Positions 17,048 to 27,830 of a stretch of 64,000 bases of DNA are shown here, piece by piece. The stretch covers positions 1 to 64,000 of the forward strand of contig NZ_VCGX01000003.1 of assembly GCF_007671655.1 (NCBI RefSeq), given 5' to 3'. This stretch comes from Marinobacter piscis (lineage in GTDB: Bacteria; Pseudomonadota; Gammaproteobacteria; Pseudomonadales; Oleiphilaceae). The translations under genes were made by a program, and so were the position numbers. The notes below the pieces were generated by a model. That model had not been told where the DNA came from, ran no database searches, and saw only the letters and a program-made list of their open reading frames with translations. Every line of letters begins with the position of its first letter. Position 1 is the stretch's first letter.

Positions 17048-18787
17048 TTGTCCCGACAGGAATCGGCAAAAACACTGGGCCAGAAACTGGCGGCAGGGCT
17101 CAAGGCCTGGCGCTTCGGCACTGTGCTGGGCGCATTCCTGATCGTTGTGCTGGCACTTGGCTGGCGCTTGGTTGATCTGCACGTTGTGGATGACGATTTT
17201 CTGCGCAAACAGGGCGATGTTCGCACCATCCGGGTGGAGGCAATTGATGCTCACCGTGGTGTTATCACAGATCGTTATGGCGAGCCGCTGGCAGTCAGTA
17301 CACCGGTACAGACGCTTTGGGCAAACCCGTCCCAGGCGGACCCGGATGAGCCGCGTCTGGCAAACCTTGCGCGGTTGCTGGAGATCAGTGAAGCAAGGTT
17401 GCGGAAACGGCTGGCCGACTACAGCGGTCGCGAGTTTATTTATTTACGCAGAAAAGTGCAGCCGGGGCTGGCAGCCAGAGCTATGGAGCTGGGTATTCCC
17501 GGAGTGCATACACGCCAGGAGTATCGCCGGTATTATCCCGCGGGCGAGGTAACAGCGCATGTTGTCGGGTTTACCAATATTGACGAACTCGGCCAGGAAG
17601 GAATAGAGCTTGCCTATAACGACTGGTTGTCGGGCGTATCCGGCCGTAAGCGAGTGTTGAAAGATAACCGCGGTCGCGTCATCAAGGATCTGACCCTGAT
17701 CCGGGATGCAGCACCCGGCCATAACCTGGAACTCAGCATTGACCTGCGCCTTCAGTATCTGGCGTATCGCGAGTTGAAGGCCGTCGTTGGCGCCCACAGC
17801 GCCCGGGGCGGCACCCTCGTTATGCTGGATGTTGATACCGGAGAGGTGCTGGCAATGGCTAACCAGGGCTCGTACAACCCTAACGATCGCAGCCAGCTGG
17901 AGCCGGGAAACCTCCGTAACAAGGCAATCACGGACCTGTTTGAGCCTGGCTCCACTCTGAAGCCGATTTCTGTGGCTGCAGCGCTGGAGTCAGGTGAGTA
18001 CAGCACTGATACAACAATTGATACCTCCCCCGGGTACCGGCGCTTTGGCAGGTTTACGATCCGGGATTTTCGGAATTACGGCGTTCTGAGCCTTACGGAT
18101 ATTCTCGTAAAGTCCAGCAACGTGGGCGTCAGCAAAATTGCCTCGGAGCTGGGTGGGGATGTTATTCGCAATCTTTACGCGCGTCTGGGCTTCGGGCAGC
18201 CAACCGGTATTGGCTTTCCGGGTGAGGCCGTCGGGGTGCTCCCGGCGCCAATGAAATGGCGTCCTTCAGAGGAAGCAACGCTCGCCTACGGTTATGGGGT
18301 CAGCGTTAATGCCCTCCAGCTAGCGCAGGCTTACATGGTGATTGCCAATGGTGGTGTGCGCTACCCGTTGAGTCTGATGAAGCTTGAGGCCGCGCCAGTG
18401 GGTGAAAGAGTGTTATCCGAAGAGGTTACTGCGGATGTGCGCGGCATGCTTGGTCAGGTGGTTGCCCGGGGGTCAGGCAAGCGCGCTCAGCCGGGCTTTT
18501 ATAGTGCCGGGGGTAAAACAGGAACAGTGCACCTGGTTGGGGCAAGAGGTTATGAAGACAGCCAGTATAAGGCCGTATTTGCCGGTATGGCTCCCATTGA
18601 TAACCCTCGGATTGTGACAGTGGTGGCCGTTGATGCGCCCCAGTCCGGTGAGTATTACGGAGGCGAAGTGGCCGCGCCGGTATTTTCCCGGGTCATGAGT
18701 GATGCGCTCCGTCTTCTGAATGTAAGGCCCGAGCTGGAGGTTGGGGCAACCCCGAAAACGTCAGAACAGGCCGGGGAGAGAGGTTAG
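17048..18787 (+). CDS. ftsI: Peptidoglycan transpeptidase FtsI (PBP3)
   Basis: The septum-specific DD-transpeptidase that works with FtsW. It has 579 aa, with one N-terminal membrane helix (about 25-45), a pedestal domain (HRGVITDRYGEPLAVS near 69) and a transpeptidase domain. All penicillin-binding motifs are present: S302-T-L-K305, S356-S-N358 and K490-T-G492. The start is TTG at 17048 with AGGGTGA at 17036-17042. No ATG lies between it and the membrane segment in a better place. It is followed 4 bases later by murE. Confidence 0.96.
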   Translation: MSRQESAKTLGQKLAAGLKAWRFGTVLGAFLIVVLALGWRLVDLHVVDDDFLRKQGDVRTIRVEAIDAHRGVITDRYGEPLAVSTPVQTLWANPSQADPDEPRLANLARLLEISEARLRKRLADYSGREFIYLRRKVQPGLAARAMELGIPGVHTRQEYRRYYPAGEVTAHVVGFTNIDELGQEGIELAYNDWLSGVSGRKRVLKDNRGRVIKDLTLIRDAAPGHNLELSIDLRLQYLAYRELKAVVGAHSARGGTLVMLDVDTGEVLAMANQGSYNPNDRSQLEPGNLRNKAITDLFEPGSTLKPISVAAALESGEYSTDTTIDTSPGYRRFGRFTIRDFRNYGVLSLTDILVKSSNVGVSKIASELGGDVIRNLYARLGFGQPTGIGFPGEAVGVLPAPMKWRPSEEATLAYGYGVSVNALQLAQAYMVIANGGVRYPLSLMKLEAAPVGERVLSEEVTADVRGMLGQVVARGSGKRAQPGFYSAGGKTGTVHLVGARGYEDSQYKAVFAGMAPIDNPRIVTVVAVDAPQSGEYYGGEVAAPVFSRVMSDALRLLNVRPELEVGATPKTSEQAGERG

Positions 18788-18791
18788 GCTT

Positions 18792-20276
18792 ATGAGCATG
18801 TCATCTCTCAACACATTATTGCAGGGCATCGTATTCGTGCCGTCGGTCTTTGACGTAACGGTTCATGATCTGCAGACAGACAGCCGGGAGGTCCGCACGG
18901 GGGATGCCTTTGTGGCACTTGCCGGCACGGCTACCCCTGCTGACCAGCACATAGATAAGGCCATTGAGGCCGGGGCGGCTGTCGTGTTGCTGGAAACAGA
19001 CGCAGAAGAAGCGTGTCGCGAGTATCTCGGTGCTTTGATCGTGCCGGTTGTGCAGTTGCGGCGGCGGCTGGGGAAAATCGCCGCCCGCTTTTATGAGCAC
19101 CCTTCGCGAAGGCTTCGGCTGATTGGTGTTACCGGCACCAACGGGAAAACTTCGGTCAGCCACTACGTCGCACAGTTGCTGAATCAGGCGGATACACCTT
19201 GTGGCGTGCTCGGAACATTGGGTTATGGCATGCCCGGCGCTCTGCAGGAGGCCAGCCATACCACTCCCGACGTTGTTCATATCAACCGGGCCCTGTCCGG
19301 TATCCGCGATGCAGGCGGGCGGGCCGTTGCAATGGAAGTCTCATCCCACGGACTGGATCAGGGCCGTGTTGATGGTCTGAGTATCTCCGGTGCTGTGTTT
19401 ACCAACCTGACCCGGGATCACCTGGACTATCACGGCTCCATGGAAGCCTACGGAGCAACGAAGGCGAAGTTGTTCGAACGCGAAGATGTGCACTTTTCAG
19501 TGATCAACATTGATGATCCTTTCGGTCGCCAGTTGTACGAAAAGCTGGATGGCCGGTGCGACCGTATCCGTTACAGCCTGCATGAAACCGAAACCGAGCT
19601 GTGGCTTAGCGAGTACTACCCGACAGATGAGGGGTTTGAAGCTGTGGTCGATGGCGAGTGGGGCCGTTTTGGCTTCAGTGCGCCTCTGCTGGGCAGTTTC
19701 AATGTGAGTAATGTGCTGGCGGCCGTGGCAACGGTTATGACTCTGGGCATATCGGCTGCCCAGGTGCAGCAGGGCGTGAGCCGGCTGGCACCGCCTCCCG
19801 GCCGCCTTGAACGTTTTGGCAACGCCGATGGTGTTCGCGCCGTGGTGGACTATGCCCATACCGCGGATGCCCTGGCGAATGCACTGGCGGCCCTGCGACC
19901 GCACGTAACAGGCAGGCTGATTTGTGTTTTCGGATGTGGCGGCGATCGCGATGGTGGCAAACGCCCGGAGATGGCAAAAGAGGCAGAAGCCAGTGCCGAT
20001 GTGGTGGTCGTAACTGACGATAATCCGCGAACCGAGAACCCGGAGAAGATCGTGGTGGATATTCTGGCCGGGTTTGCCCGCCCGGATGCTGTGACGGTTA
20101 TCCACGACCGGGCAGAGGCGATCCGTTTTGCGATCAGTATGGCCACGCCGGACGATCTTGTTCTGGTTGCCGGCAAAGGCCATGAATCCTGGCAGGAAGT
20201 CGCAGGCCGGAAACTGCCCTTCAGCGATGCAGCTCAGGTACGCAAGGAGCTGAAGCTTGCAGGAGGTGCTGTATGA
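18792..20276 (+). CDS. murE: UDP-MurNAc-L-Ala-D-Glu:meso-diaminopimelate ligase
   Basis: Adds meso-DAP to the growing muropeptide in the cytosol, using ATP. The frame stays open into ftsI, but the sensible start is ATG 18792 (MSMSSLNTLLQG), giving 494 aa. The ATP loop is TGTNGKTS (114-121). The mid-domain has TTPDVVHINR and MEVSSHGLDQGRV. The DNPR motif at 410-413 is the mark of DAP-specific rather than Lys-specific enzymes. The stop overlaps the murF start. Confidence 0.97.
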   Translation: MSMSSLNTLLQGIVFVPSVFDVTVHDLQTDSREVRTGDAFVALAGTATPADQHIDKAIEAGAAVVLLETDAEEACREYLGALIVPVVQLRRRLGKIAARFYEHPSRRLRLIGVTGTNGKTSVSHYVAQLLNQADTPCGVLGTLGYGMPGALQEASHTTPDVVHINRALSGIRDAGGRAVAMEVSSHGLDQGRVDGLSISGAVFTNLTRDHLDYHGSMEAYGATKAKLFEREDVHFSVINIDDPFGRQLYEKLDGRCDRIRYSLHETETELWLSEYYPTDEGFEAVVDGEWGRFGFSAPLLGSFNVSNVLAAVATVMTLGISAAQVQQGVSRLAPPPGRLERFGNADGVRAVVDYAHTADALANALAALRPHVTGRLICVFGCGGDRDGGKRPEMAKEAEASADVVVVTDDNPRTENPEKIVVDILAGFARPDAVTVIHDRAEAIRFAISMATPDDLVLVAGKGHESWQEVAGRKLPFSDAAQVRKELKLAGGAV

Positions 20277-21664
20277 TGCGCGCTTTCTCGCTGGCCGAGG
20301 CTCAGCAGTATACCAACGCAAAATGTATTACCGGTGCACTGGAGACAGTGCAGCTGACAGGAGTGTCTACAGATACGCGTGTGCTGAAACCGGGTGATCT
20401 GTTTGTGGCCCTGCGGGGTGAGCATTTTGACGGCCATGGTTTTTTGCAGGCGGCAAGCGAGCTCGGCGCCTGCGCAGCCGTCGTTGATACGCCTGATCGG
20501 ACGCTGGACCTGCCTCAGCTGGTTGTGACCGACACTGTGCAGGCGCTCGCGGACCTGGCCGGCGCGAATCGCCATGAAAGCGATGCAGAGCTGATTGCTA
20601 TCACAGGCAGCAGCGGCAAAACCACCGTGAAAGAGCTGACAGCGTCGATTCTGGCGCGCATGGGAGAGACTCTGGCAACCTCCGGCAACCTCAACAACCA
20701 CATTGGGGTGCCGCTGACACTGTTCCGGCTGGAGCCAGACCACCGGTTTGGTGTGATTGAACTGGGTGCCAGTGGCGCCGGTGAAATTGCCCACACCGTT
20801 GCCATCACACATCCGCGGGTGGTCGTTCTTACCAACGCCGGAGAAGCGCATCTGGAAGGTTTTGGCAGTTACGAAAATATCGTGCGGGCCAAGGGTGAGA
20901 TCATCGAGGGTGTGGCGGATGCAGGTCTTGTGGTTCTGAACCGGGACGACCCGGCGTTTGACCAGTGGTTAGCCCGTGCGGGGACGCGACGGGTTGTCAG
21001 TGTTTCACGTGCTGATCACACAGATGCAGATTACCGTGCTGCTCTCACGCAGGCCCCAGGTACACAGCCCGGGATACGGGTGGCTGGCCCCGAAGGCTGG
21101 TCCTGCCGGCTGACTCTGCCGCTGGAGGGTGAGCACAACGTCACCAATGCCTTACTGGCTATTGCCGCAGCCCGGGAATTGGGTGCTACAGACGCGGCGA
21201 TCACAGAAGGTGTGATGAGCGTGCAGTCAGTTCACGGACGCCTGCAGGTTACCAACCTGCCGGGCGGAATGTCGCTGATTGATGACAGTTATAACGCCAA
21301 TCCGGCCTCCATGAAAGCGGCTCTCACGGTGCTGGCAAAGCGGGAAGGCGTGCGCGTTGCGGTATTGGGTGCCATGGCCGAGCTGGGGCCTGCTGCAGAA
21401 AAACTACACCGGGATGCCGGAGCCCTGGCGTCCGGGCTTGGCATCGAGCGCTTGCTGACCGTAGGCGGTGGTTGCGAGGGGTATGCCGAAGGGTTTGGAG
21501 CGACAACTGAAATGTATCAGACCCATGACGAAGCCATACAGGCAGTCGCAGATATGAATGGCCAGCCGGTTACGGTATTGGTCAAGGGATCCAGAAGTTC
21601 CGCCATGGATCGTGTGGTGGATGGAATCAAACATAAGGTGAATAACGCATGCTGCTCTGGCTGA
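20273..21664 (+). CDS. murF: UDP-MurNAc-tripeptide:D-Ala-D-Ala ligase
   Basis: Completes the UDP-MurNAc-pentapeptide. It has 463 aa, with the ATP loop [12 protein letters not shown] near residue 112, [13 protein letters not shown] and [34 protein letters not shown] occurs in the C-terminal domain, as in other MurF proteins. AGGAGG at 20261-20266 serves ATG 20273; a second ATG follows at 20276. The start overlaps the murE stop, and the 3' end overlaps mraY by 16 bp. Confidence 0.97.
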   Translation: MMRAFSLAEAQQYTNAKCITGALETVQLTGVSTDTRVLKPGDLFVALRGEHFDGHGFLQAASELGACAAVVDTPDRTLDLPQLVVTDTVQALADLAGANRHESDAELIAITGSSGKTTVKELTASILARMGETLATSGNLNNHIGVPLTLFRLEPDHRFGVIELGASGAGEIAHTVAITHPRVVVLTNAGEAHLEGFGSYENIVRAKGEIIEGVADAGLVVLNRDDPAFDQWLARAGTRRVVSVSRADHTDADYRAALTQAPGTQPGIRVAGPEGWSCRLTLPLEGEHNVTNALLAIAAARELGATDAAITEGVMSVQSVHGRLQVTNLPGGMSLIDDSYNANPASMKAALTVLAKREGVRVAVLGAMAELGPAAEKLHRDAGALASGLGIERLLTVGGGCEGYAEGFGATTEMYQTHDEAIQAVADMNGQPVTVLVKGSRSSAMDRVVDGIKHKVNNACCSG

Positions 21665-22734
21665 CAGAGGTTTTATCCCAGTATTTTTCGGCACTGACGG
21701 TGTTTCAGTATCTGACCCTGCGCGGAATACTGGGAATACTGACGGCGTTGCTGATTTCGCTGATTATCGGACCCTTGATGATCCGCAAACTGGGCCAGTA
21801 CCAGATCGGACAGGCTGTTCGGGACGATGGTCCGCAGACGCACCTCAGTAAAGCGGGTACGCCCACAATGGGGGGCGCGCTTATTCTCGTGGCTATCGGC
21901 ATAAGCACACTGCTCTGGGCCGATCTTTCCAACCGTTATGTCTGGGTCACCCTGCTGGTAACCCTGTCATTCGGGGCCATTGGCTGGGTTGATGATTACC
22001 GTAAGGTGGTTGAGCGCAACCCGCGGGGGCTGCCGGCCCGCTGGAAGTATTTCTGGCAGTCGCTGATTGGTGCTGTGGCGGCGGTCGTGCTCTATTTCAG
22101 CTCGGCGCTGCCCCAGGAAACGTCTCTGTACCTGCCCTTCCTCAAAAATGTGTCACTGACCCTCGGGCCGGTGCTTTTTTTGCTGCTGACGTATTTTGTG
22201 ATCGTCGGCAGTAGTAATGCGGTCAATCTGACCGATGGGCTGGATGGCCTGGCCATTATGCCGACGGTTATGGTTGCCGGCGCCCTGGGCATCTTTGCCT
22301 ATGTCTCCGGCAACGTGCAGTTCGCAAATTACCTGTTGATTCCGCACCTGCCCGGAACGGGCGAGCTGATTGTGTTCTGTGGCGCTCTGGTTGGCGCCGG
22401 GCTGGGTTTTCTCTGGTTTAACACTTACCCGGCCCAGGTGTTCATGGGCGATGTCGGAGCGCTGGCACTCGGTGCAGCTCTGGGTGTCGTGGCAGTGATT
22501 GTGCGCCAGGAAATTGTGCTTTTTATCATGGGCGGTGTGTTTGTGATGGAGACCGTGTCCGTGATTCTGCAGGTGGCGTCGTATCGGCTGACGGGTCGCC
22601 GGATATTCCGGATGGCGCCACTGCATCATCATTTTGAGCTGAAAGGCTGGCCGGAGCCGCGGGTTATCGTGCGTTTCTGGGTGATCACCGTGGTTCTTGT
22701 ACTGATTGGCCTGGCCAGCCTGAAAATACGATAG
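21649..22734 (+). CDS. mraY: Phospho-MurNAc-pentapeptide transferase (lipid I synthase)
   Basis: An integral membrane enzyme that transfers phospho-MurNAc-pentapeptide to undecaprenyl phosphate. It has 361 aa with about ten membrane helices, nearly the E. coli length. Motifs: [19 protein letters not shown], the catalytic WVDDYRK (Asp pair), [30 protein letters not shown] and the [19 protein letters not shown] end. The ATG lies inside the last 16 bases of murF. Confidence 0.97.
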   Translation: MLLWLTEVLSQYFSALTVFQYLTLRGILGILTALLISLIIGPLMIRKLGQYQIGQAVRDDGPQTHLSKAGTPTMGGALILVAIGISTLLWADLSNRYVWVTLLVTLSFGAIGWVDDYRKVVERNPRGLPARWKYFWQSLIGAVAAVVLYFSSALPQETSLYLPFLKNVSLTLGPVLFLLLTYFVIVGSSNAVNLTDGLDGLAIMPTVMVAGALGIFAYVSGNVQFANYLLIPHLPGTGELIVFCGALVGAGLGFLWFNTYPAQVFMGDVGALALGAALGVVAVIVRQEIVLFIMGGVFVMETVSVILQVASYRLTGRRIFRMAPLHHHFELKGWPEPRVIVRFWVITVVLVLIGLASLKIR

Positions 22735-22749
22735 GAAACCGGATCGATT

Positions 22750-24105
22750 ATGAGCATCGTCATGTCAGATCAGCACACACTGGTAGTAGGGCTCGGTAAA
22801 ACCGGGCTTTCCTGCGTGCGCTATCTGTCTGCCCGGGGAGTCAGCGTGGCCGTGGCTGACAGCCGCGAAGCACCGCCGTGCCTGGGTGACCTGCAAAAGG
22901 GCTGGCCGGATGTGCCTGTGTATCTGGGAGCATTTGACAGCAAGCTGTTTGCCGGGTTCAGCGAGTTGATCGTAAGCCCGGGCGTCAGCATTGCGGAGCC
23001 GGCGATTGCCCGTGCCGCGGAGCAGGGTGCGCGTATACGCGGCGATATTGATCTGTTTGCCGAAGCGGCTGAGGCGCCGGTTATTGCTATCACCGGCTCC
23101 AACGGCAAGACCACTGTGACAACCCTGTTGGGCGACATGGCCCGGACCGCCGGCCGCAATGTCGCAGTGGGCGGAAATATCGGAACTCCGGCGCTGGATC
23201 TGTTGGATCTGGATGCGGACCTCTATGTACTGGAACTCTCCAGTTTTCAGCTGGAGACCACCACGGGACTGAATGCAGCGGCAGCAACAGTGCTGAACAT
23301 CAGTGATGACCACCTGGACCGCTACCGCGACAAAAACGCGTATTTGCACGCCAAACAGAGGGTTTTTCAGGGGTGTCAAACGGCCATTGTGAACCTTGAT
23401 GATGCCCTGAGTATGCCGCCCGAGCGGAACGGGTTGCAGCTTTTGTATTTCGGGTTTGAGTGCATGGCTCCGGAGACCTTCAGCACCCGCCGGGACGATG
23501 AGGGTCTCTGGCTGACCTTTGGCGAGGACAACATTCTCAACGTTGCGGAACTGGCCCTGGTGGGCTGGCACAACACCAGCAATGTAATGGCGGCGCTGGC
23601 TTTAGGCCATGCTGCCGGCCTGCCCATGGAGGCCATGCTGGCGGCTGCCCGCAGGTTCCGGGGGCTGGCGCACCGGTGTGAGTATGTGCGTACGCTGGCG
23701 GGAGTGGATTACATCAACGACTCCAAGGGTACAAATGTTGGAGCGACGGTGGCTGCCATCAAAAGTCTGGCACCGGACGGTACCGGCAAAATTGTCCTTG
23801 TCGCTGGCGGTGAAGGCAAGGGCGCCGATTTTTCGGAGCTGGCAGCGCCAGTCAGACGTGGTTGCCGGGCCGTGGTGCTGATTGGCCAGGATGCCGGGTC
23901 TATTGCCAGTGCCATCGGATCCGATGTGCCCGTGCACCTGGCTGGGTCTTTAGCCGCTGCGGTCAGGAAAGCTGCCGAGGTAGCGTTGAGCGGTGACCGG
24001 GTGCTGTTTTCTCCGGCCTGCGCCAGTTTCGATATGTTCAGGGATTATCTTGACCGGGGCGATCAGTTCCGCGCTCAGGTCCAGGCACTCGGGGAGGTTG
24101 CGTGA
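22750..24105 (+). CDS. murD: UDP-MurNAc-L-alanine:D-glutamate ligase
   Basis: Adds D-Glu to UDP-MurNAc-L-Ala. It has 451 aa, slightly longer than the E. coli enzyme. The N-terminal Rossmann part is HTLVVGLGKTGLSCVRYL, the ATP loop is ITGSNGKTTVTTLLG, and NDSKGTNVGATVAAIKSL and LFSPACASFDMFRDYLDRG follow in the C-terminal domain. ATG 22750 is used; ATG 22762 (MSDQHTLVV) is an alternative. It is separated from mraY by 15 bases and overlaps ftsW by one base. Confidence 0.96.
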   Translation: MSIVMSDQHTLVVGLGKTGLSCVRYLSARGVSVAVADSREAPPCLGDLQKGWPDVPVYLGAFDSKLFAGFSELIVSPGVSIAEPAIARAAEQGARIRGDIDLFAEAAEAPVIAITGSNGKTTVTTLLGDMARTAGRNVAVGGNIGTPALDLLDLDADLYVLELSSFQLETTTGLNAAAATVLNISDDHLDRYRDKNAYLHAKQRVFQGCQTAIVNLDDALSMPPERNGLQLLYFGFECMAPETFSTRRDDEGLWLTFGEDNILNVAELALVGWHNTSNVMAALALGHAAGLPMEAMLAAARRFRGLAHRCEYVRTLAGVDYINDSKGTNVGATVAAIKSLAPDGTGKIVLVAGGEGKGADFSELAAPVRRGCRAVVLIGQDAGSIASAIGSDVPVHLAGSLAAAVRKAAEVALSGDRVLFSPACASFDMFRDYLDRGDQFRAQVQALGEVA

Positions 24106-25304
24106 TGTCCGCAGAGTTGTCCGCTACTCCTGCACAAGCAAAATGGCTGAGCGAGGTCCAGCCGTTGCCGGTTCTGATTCTCAGCTCGGTGGCACTGCTG
24201 ATTATCGGCGTGGTGATGATTTCCTCTGCCTCCATGGATATCGCGGCAGCCACCATGGGCAACAGCTATCACTATGTTATTCGCCAGCTTGTGTTTGCTG
24301 TGCTGGGCTGTGTGCTGGCGCTGGTGGCCGTTAACGTGCCCATCGCCTGGTGGGAACGCAGTGGCTGGTTATTGCTGGGTGTCGGGCTGTTGGTTCTGGT
24401 TCTGGTGCTTACCCCCTTGGGGCGCACGGTCAATGGTTCCACCCGCTGGATCCCGTTCGGGCTGTTTAACGTCCAGGTTTCCGAGGTTGCCAAGCTGTGC
24501 CTGATTGCGTATCTGGCCGGGTATGTGGTCAGGCGCCGCGATGAGCTGCTGAACACCTGGGCCGGCTTTCTCAAGCCACTGGCGGTTCTGGGGGTGGCGT
24601 CTGCCTTACTGGTTATCCAGCCGGACTTCGGGGCGACCGTCGTTCTGGTTACGGCAGCTGCGGGGATGATCTTTCTCAGCGGCGTACGCCTGAGTCGGTT
24701 TGTACCCCTGATCGGGATTCTGGTGGGAATTGGTGCGGTACTGATCGTAACCCAGCCGTACCGTCTGAAGCGTGTGGTGAGCTATCTCGACCCCTGGAAA
24801 GACCAGTTCGATACCGGCTATCAGCTGACCCAGTCGCTGATAGCATTCGGACGTGGCGAGTGGTCGGGTGTCGGCCTGGGCAACTCCATACAAAAGCTGT
24901 TTTTTCTGCCCGAGGCTCACACAGACTTTATTTTCGCCATTATCGCGGAAGAGTTCGGGCTGCTGGGTTCATTGTTCGTACTCGGGCTGTTCACCGTGCT
25001 GGTGGTAACCGGTTTTGTGATTGCACGCCGTGCAGAAAAAGCCGACATGCCGTTTGCGGCCTGTTTTTCTTACGGCATCACCTTACTGATCGGTTTACAG
25101 GCGGGTATCAATATGGCGGTCAGTACCGGGCTGTTGCCGACCAAAGGGCTGACCTTGCCTTTGGTGAGTTATGGCGGCTCCAGTCTGCTGGTCAGCTGTG
25201 TGCTGATCGGCATTCTGGCAAGAGTGGAAATGGAAAAGCTGGATAAAGAGAAGCAGAACGCAGAGCAGACAGGCTCGCGCAGGAAAAAGAGGGGCGCGGT
25301 ATGA
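24105..25304 (+). CDS. ftsW: Septal peptidoglycan glycosyltransferase FtsW (SEDS)
   Basis: A SEDS-family polymerase that makes septal glycan strands with FtsI. It has 399 aa with about ten membrane helices. SEDS signatures: STRWIPFGLFNVQVSEVAK, VIQPDFGATVVLV (catalytic Asp region), the GYQLTQSLIAFGRGEWSGVG loop, LPEAHTDFIFAIIAEEFG, and GLLPTKGLTLPLVSYGGSS. ATG 24105 is preferred, with GGGGAGG 7 nt upstream. GTG 24102 would give one extra residue. The related SEDS gene rodA lies at the right edge of the window. Confidence 0.96.
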   Translation: MSAELSATPAQAKWLSEVQPLPVLILSSVALLIIGVVMISSASMDIAAATMGNSYHYVIRQLVFAVLGCVLALVAVNVPIAWWERSGWLLLGVGLLVLVLVLTPLGRTVNGSTRWIPFGLFNVQVSEVAKLCLIAYLAGYVVRRRDELLNTWAGFLKPLAVLGVASALLVIQPDFGATVVLVTAAAGMIFLSGVRLSRFVPLIGILVGIGAVLIVTQPYRLKRVVSYLDPWKDQFDTGYQLTQSLIAFGRGEWSGVGLGNSIQKLFFLPEAHTDFIFAIIAEEFGLLGSLFVLGLFTVLVVTGFVIARRAEKADMPFAACFSYGITLLIGLQAGINMAVSTGLLPTKGLTLPLVSYGGSSLLVSCVLIGILARVEMEKLDKEKQNAEQTGSRRKKRGAV

Positions 25305-26389
25305 CTGAGGCGCGTCGATTCCTGATGATGGCCGGAGGCACGGGCGGACATGTGTTTCCGGCGCTGGCCACAGCTCGTGCTCTGGAAGCCAAAGGACATG
25401 AGGTTCATTGGCTGGGCGCGGCCGGTGGCATGGAAGAGCGCTTGATCAGTGATACGGGGATTCCGCTTTCACTGGTCCATATTTCTGGCCTCAGAGGGAA
25501 AAGTAAGCTCACTCTGTTAACCGCGCCTTTCCGGCTACTGCGGGCTCTGGGTGAGGCGCTCACCATTATGCGCCGTATTCGCCCCGACTGCGTGGTTGGT
25601 ATGGGTGGATTTGTAACCGGCCCGGGTGGTTTGGCGGCCTGGCTTACACGAACGCCGCTGGTGATTCATGAACAGAACGCCATTGCCGGTATGACAAACC
25701 GCATTCTGGTGCGCTTTGCAAAAACCGTACTGGAAGCGTTCCCCGGGAGCTTTGGCACCGAGGTGGTCACCCGCTGTACCGGAAACCCGGTACGCGAAGA
25801 CCTTGCAGCTCTGCCGGAGCCGGAACAGAGAATGTCCTGCCGCACGGACGAGCCACTGCGCCTGCTTGTGGTCGGCGGCAGCCTGGGAGCCCAGGTGTTC
25901 AATCAGCAGTTGCCAGAGGCGCTTGCCGCTTTGCCCGGGCAGGAGCGACCACAGGTGTTGCACCAGTGCGGCGAGAAAAACCTGGAAGCCGCACGTTCTG
26001 CGTATGAACAGCAGGGTGTCAGTGCGCAGGTGGAGCCGTTTATTAAGGATATGGCGGAGGCTTATAGCTGGGCCGATCTGGTGCTTTGCCGCGCAGGCGC
26101 GCTCACGGTCTCGGAACTGTGTGCCGCGGGGCTTGGTGCAGTACTGGTGCCGTTTCCCCACGCGGTGGATGACCATCAGACACAAAATGGTCAGCAAATG
26201 GTTCAGGCCAAAGCAGCCGTGCTGATTCCTCAGTCCCGGCTTACACCAGCTGTGCTGGCGGAAACCCTGGGCGATCTTGCCGGGGATCGGGCGCGGGTGA
26301 TGGATATGGCAAAGGCCGCACGTACACTGGCTCGCCCGGATGCAACGGAGAGAGTCGTAAATTATTGTCTGGAGGCCGCAAATGGCTGA
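25301..26389 (+). CDS. murG: UDP-GlcNAc transferase MurG (lipid II synthase)
   Basis: A peripheral inner-membrane GT28 glycosyltransferase that adds GlcNAc to lipid I. It has 362 aa, with the glycine-rich loop [19 protein letters not shown] (residues 10-28), [33 protein letters not shown], and the donor-site [11 protein letters not shown] and [20 protein letters not shown]. It is coupled to ftsW by an ATGA overlap and overlaps murC by 8 bp. Confidence 0.97.
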   Translation: MTEARRFLMMAGGTGGHVFPALATARALEAKGHEVHWLGAAGGMEERLISDTGIPLSLVHISGLRGKSKLTLLTAPFRLLRALGEALTIMRRIRPDCVVGMGGFVTGPGGLAAWLTRTPLVIHEQNAIAGMTNRILVRFAKTVLEAFPGSFGTEVVTRCTGNPVREDLAALPEPEQRMSCRTDEPLRLLVVGGSLGAQVFNQQLPEALAALPGQERPQVLHQCGEKNLEAARSAYEQQGVSAQVEPFIKDMAEAYSWADLVLCRAGALTVSELCAAGLGAVLVPFPHAVDDHQTQNGQQMVQAKAAVLIPQSRLTPAVLAETLGDLAGDRARVMDMAKAARTLARPDATERVVNYCLEAANG

Positions 26390-27830
26390 AACAACCAATC
26401 CACCGCTTGTTTTTCAGGTTCCGGAAATGCGCCGGATCCGCCACATCCATTTTGTGGGCATTGGTGGCGCCGGCATGAGCGGCATTGCAGAAGTACTGAA
26501 GAACCAGGGTTATGACGTATCCGGTTCAGACATTAAAGAGGGTGTGGTTACCCAGCGCCTTAAAAGTATGGGTATTGAAATCCAGATTGGCCACCGGGAA
26601 GACAACAGCGCCAAAGCGGATGTGGTCGTGGTGTCGTCTGCTGTTACATCAGATAACCCTGAAGTGGTGTCCGCCCGCAACCGGAGAGTGCCCATTGTTC
26701 CCCGCGCCGAGATGCTGGCCGAGGTGATGCGCTACCGGCATGGCATTGCGGTGGCCGGTACCCATGGCAAAACCACAACCACCAGCCTGATTGCGTCAGT
26801 TTTTGCCGAGGCGGGTCTGGACCCGACGTTTGTGATCGGAGGCAAGCTGAACAGTGCCGGCACTAATGCCAAGCTGGGCGGCTCCCGGTATCTGGTTGCG
26901 GAGGCAGATGAGAGTGATGCTTCTTTTCTGCACCTGACGCCGACCATTTCCGTGGTGACCAATATAGAAGCCGACCATATGGATACCTATGGCGGTGACG
27001 TTGAAAAGCTCAAGCAGACCTTTGTGAAGTTTCTGCACAACCTGCCATTTTATGGTCTGGCGGTGATGTGCGTGGACGATGAATACGTGCAGGAAATTAT
27101 CCCCCGTATTTCCCGCGCCATCATTACCTATGGCATCTCGAACCCGGATGCAGACTACCGGGCTGAAAACATCGTCACGGATGGTTTGCGCTCGCACTTT
27201 GTCGTCAAGCGCCCGGGTGGTCGCAGCGATCTGACCGTAGAGCTGAAAATGCCCGGTCGTCACAACGTGCTTAACGCGCTGGCGGTCATTGCTGTTGCCA
27301 CCGACGAGGGTGTGGCCGATGACGCCATATGTCGCGGGCTGGCAGCATTTGCGGGTGTTGGCCGCCGGTTTCAGGTTAATGGCGAGTACACAACATCCCG
27401 GGGCAATACAGTGACGCTTGTGGATGATTACGGCCACCACCCGACCGAGGTTGAAGCAGTCATCCGGGCAGCCCACGATGCCTGGCCCGGGCGTCGGATA
27501 GTCATGCTGTATCAACCACACAGATTCAGCCGGACCCGGGATTTGTACGAAGACTTTGTGCGGGTCCTGTCCGAAGTCGATGGGTTGTTGTTGATGGATG
27601 TCTACTCTGCCGGCGAGGATGCCATCCCGGGTGCTGACGGGCGGGCTCTGTGTCGCAGCATCAGGCAGCGCGGCAGGGTAGAGCCGGTTTTTGTAGAAGA
27701 TAATCGTGAAATCGAAAGCCTGCTTGAGGGGGTGTTGCAGGACGGTGACCTGCTGATAACCCAGGGAGCAGGCGATATCGGTGGTGTGGCGAACAGATTG
27801 GTAGCAGCAGGAGTACTGGCAAGTGAGTGA
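26382..27830 (+). CDS. murC: UDP-MurNAc:L-alanine ligase
   Basis: Adds L-Ala to UDP-MurNAc, the first peptide-bond step of the pathway. It has 482 aa, with N-terminal [18 protein letters not shown] (about 20-37), the ATP loop [34 protein letters not shown], and the [16 protein letters not shown] and [15 protein letters not shown] segments of the third domain. It overlaps murG by 8 bp, and its stop lies inside the ddlB start region. Confidence 0.97.
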   Translation: MAETTNPPLVFQVPEMRRIRHIHFVGIGGAGMSGIAEVLKNQGYDVSGSDIKEGVVTQRLKSMGIEIQIGHREDNSAKADVVVVSSAVTSDNPEVVSARNRRVPIVPRAEMLAEVMRYRHGIAVAGTHGKTTTTSLIASVFAEAGLDPTFVIGGKLNSAGTNAKLGGSRYLVAEADESDASFLHLTPTISVVTNIEADHMDTYGGDVEKLKQTFVKFLHNLPFYGLAVMCVDDEYVQEIIPRISRAIITYGISNPDADYRAENIVTDGLRSHFVVKRPGGRSDLTVELKMPGRHNVLNALAVIAVATDEGVADDAICRGLAAFAGVGRRFQVNGEYTTSRGNTVTLVDDYGHHPTEVEAVIRAAHDAWPGRRIVMLYQPHRFSRTRDLYEDFVRVLSEVDGLLLMDVYSAGEDAIPGADGRALCRSIRQRGRVEPVFVEDNREIESLLEGVLQDGDLLITQGAGDIGGVANRLVAAGVLASE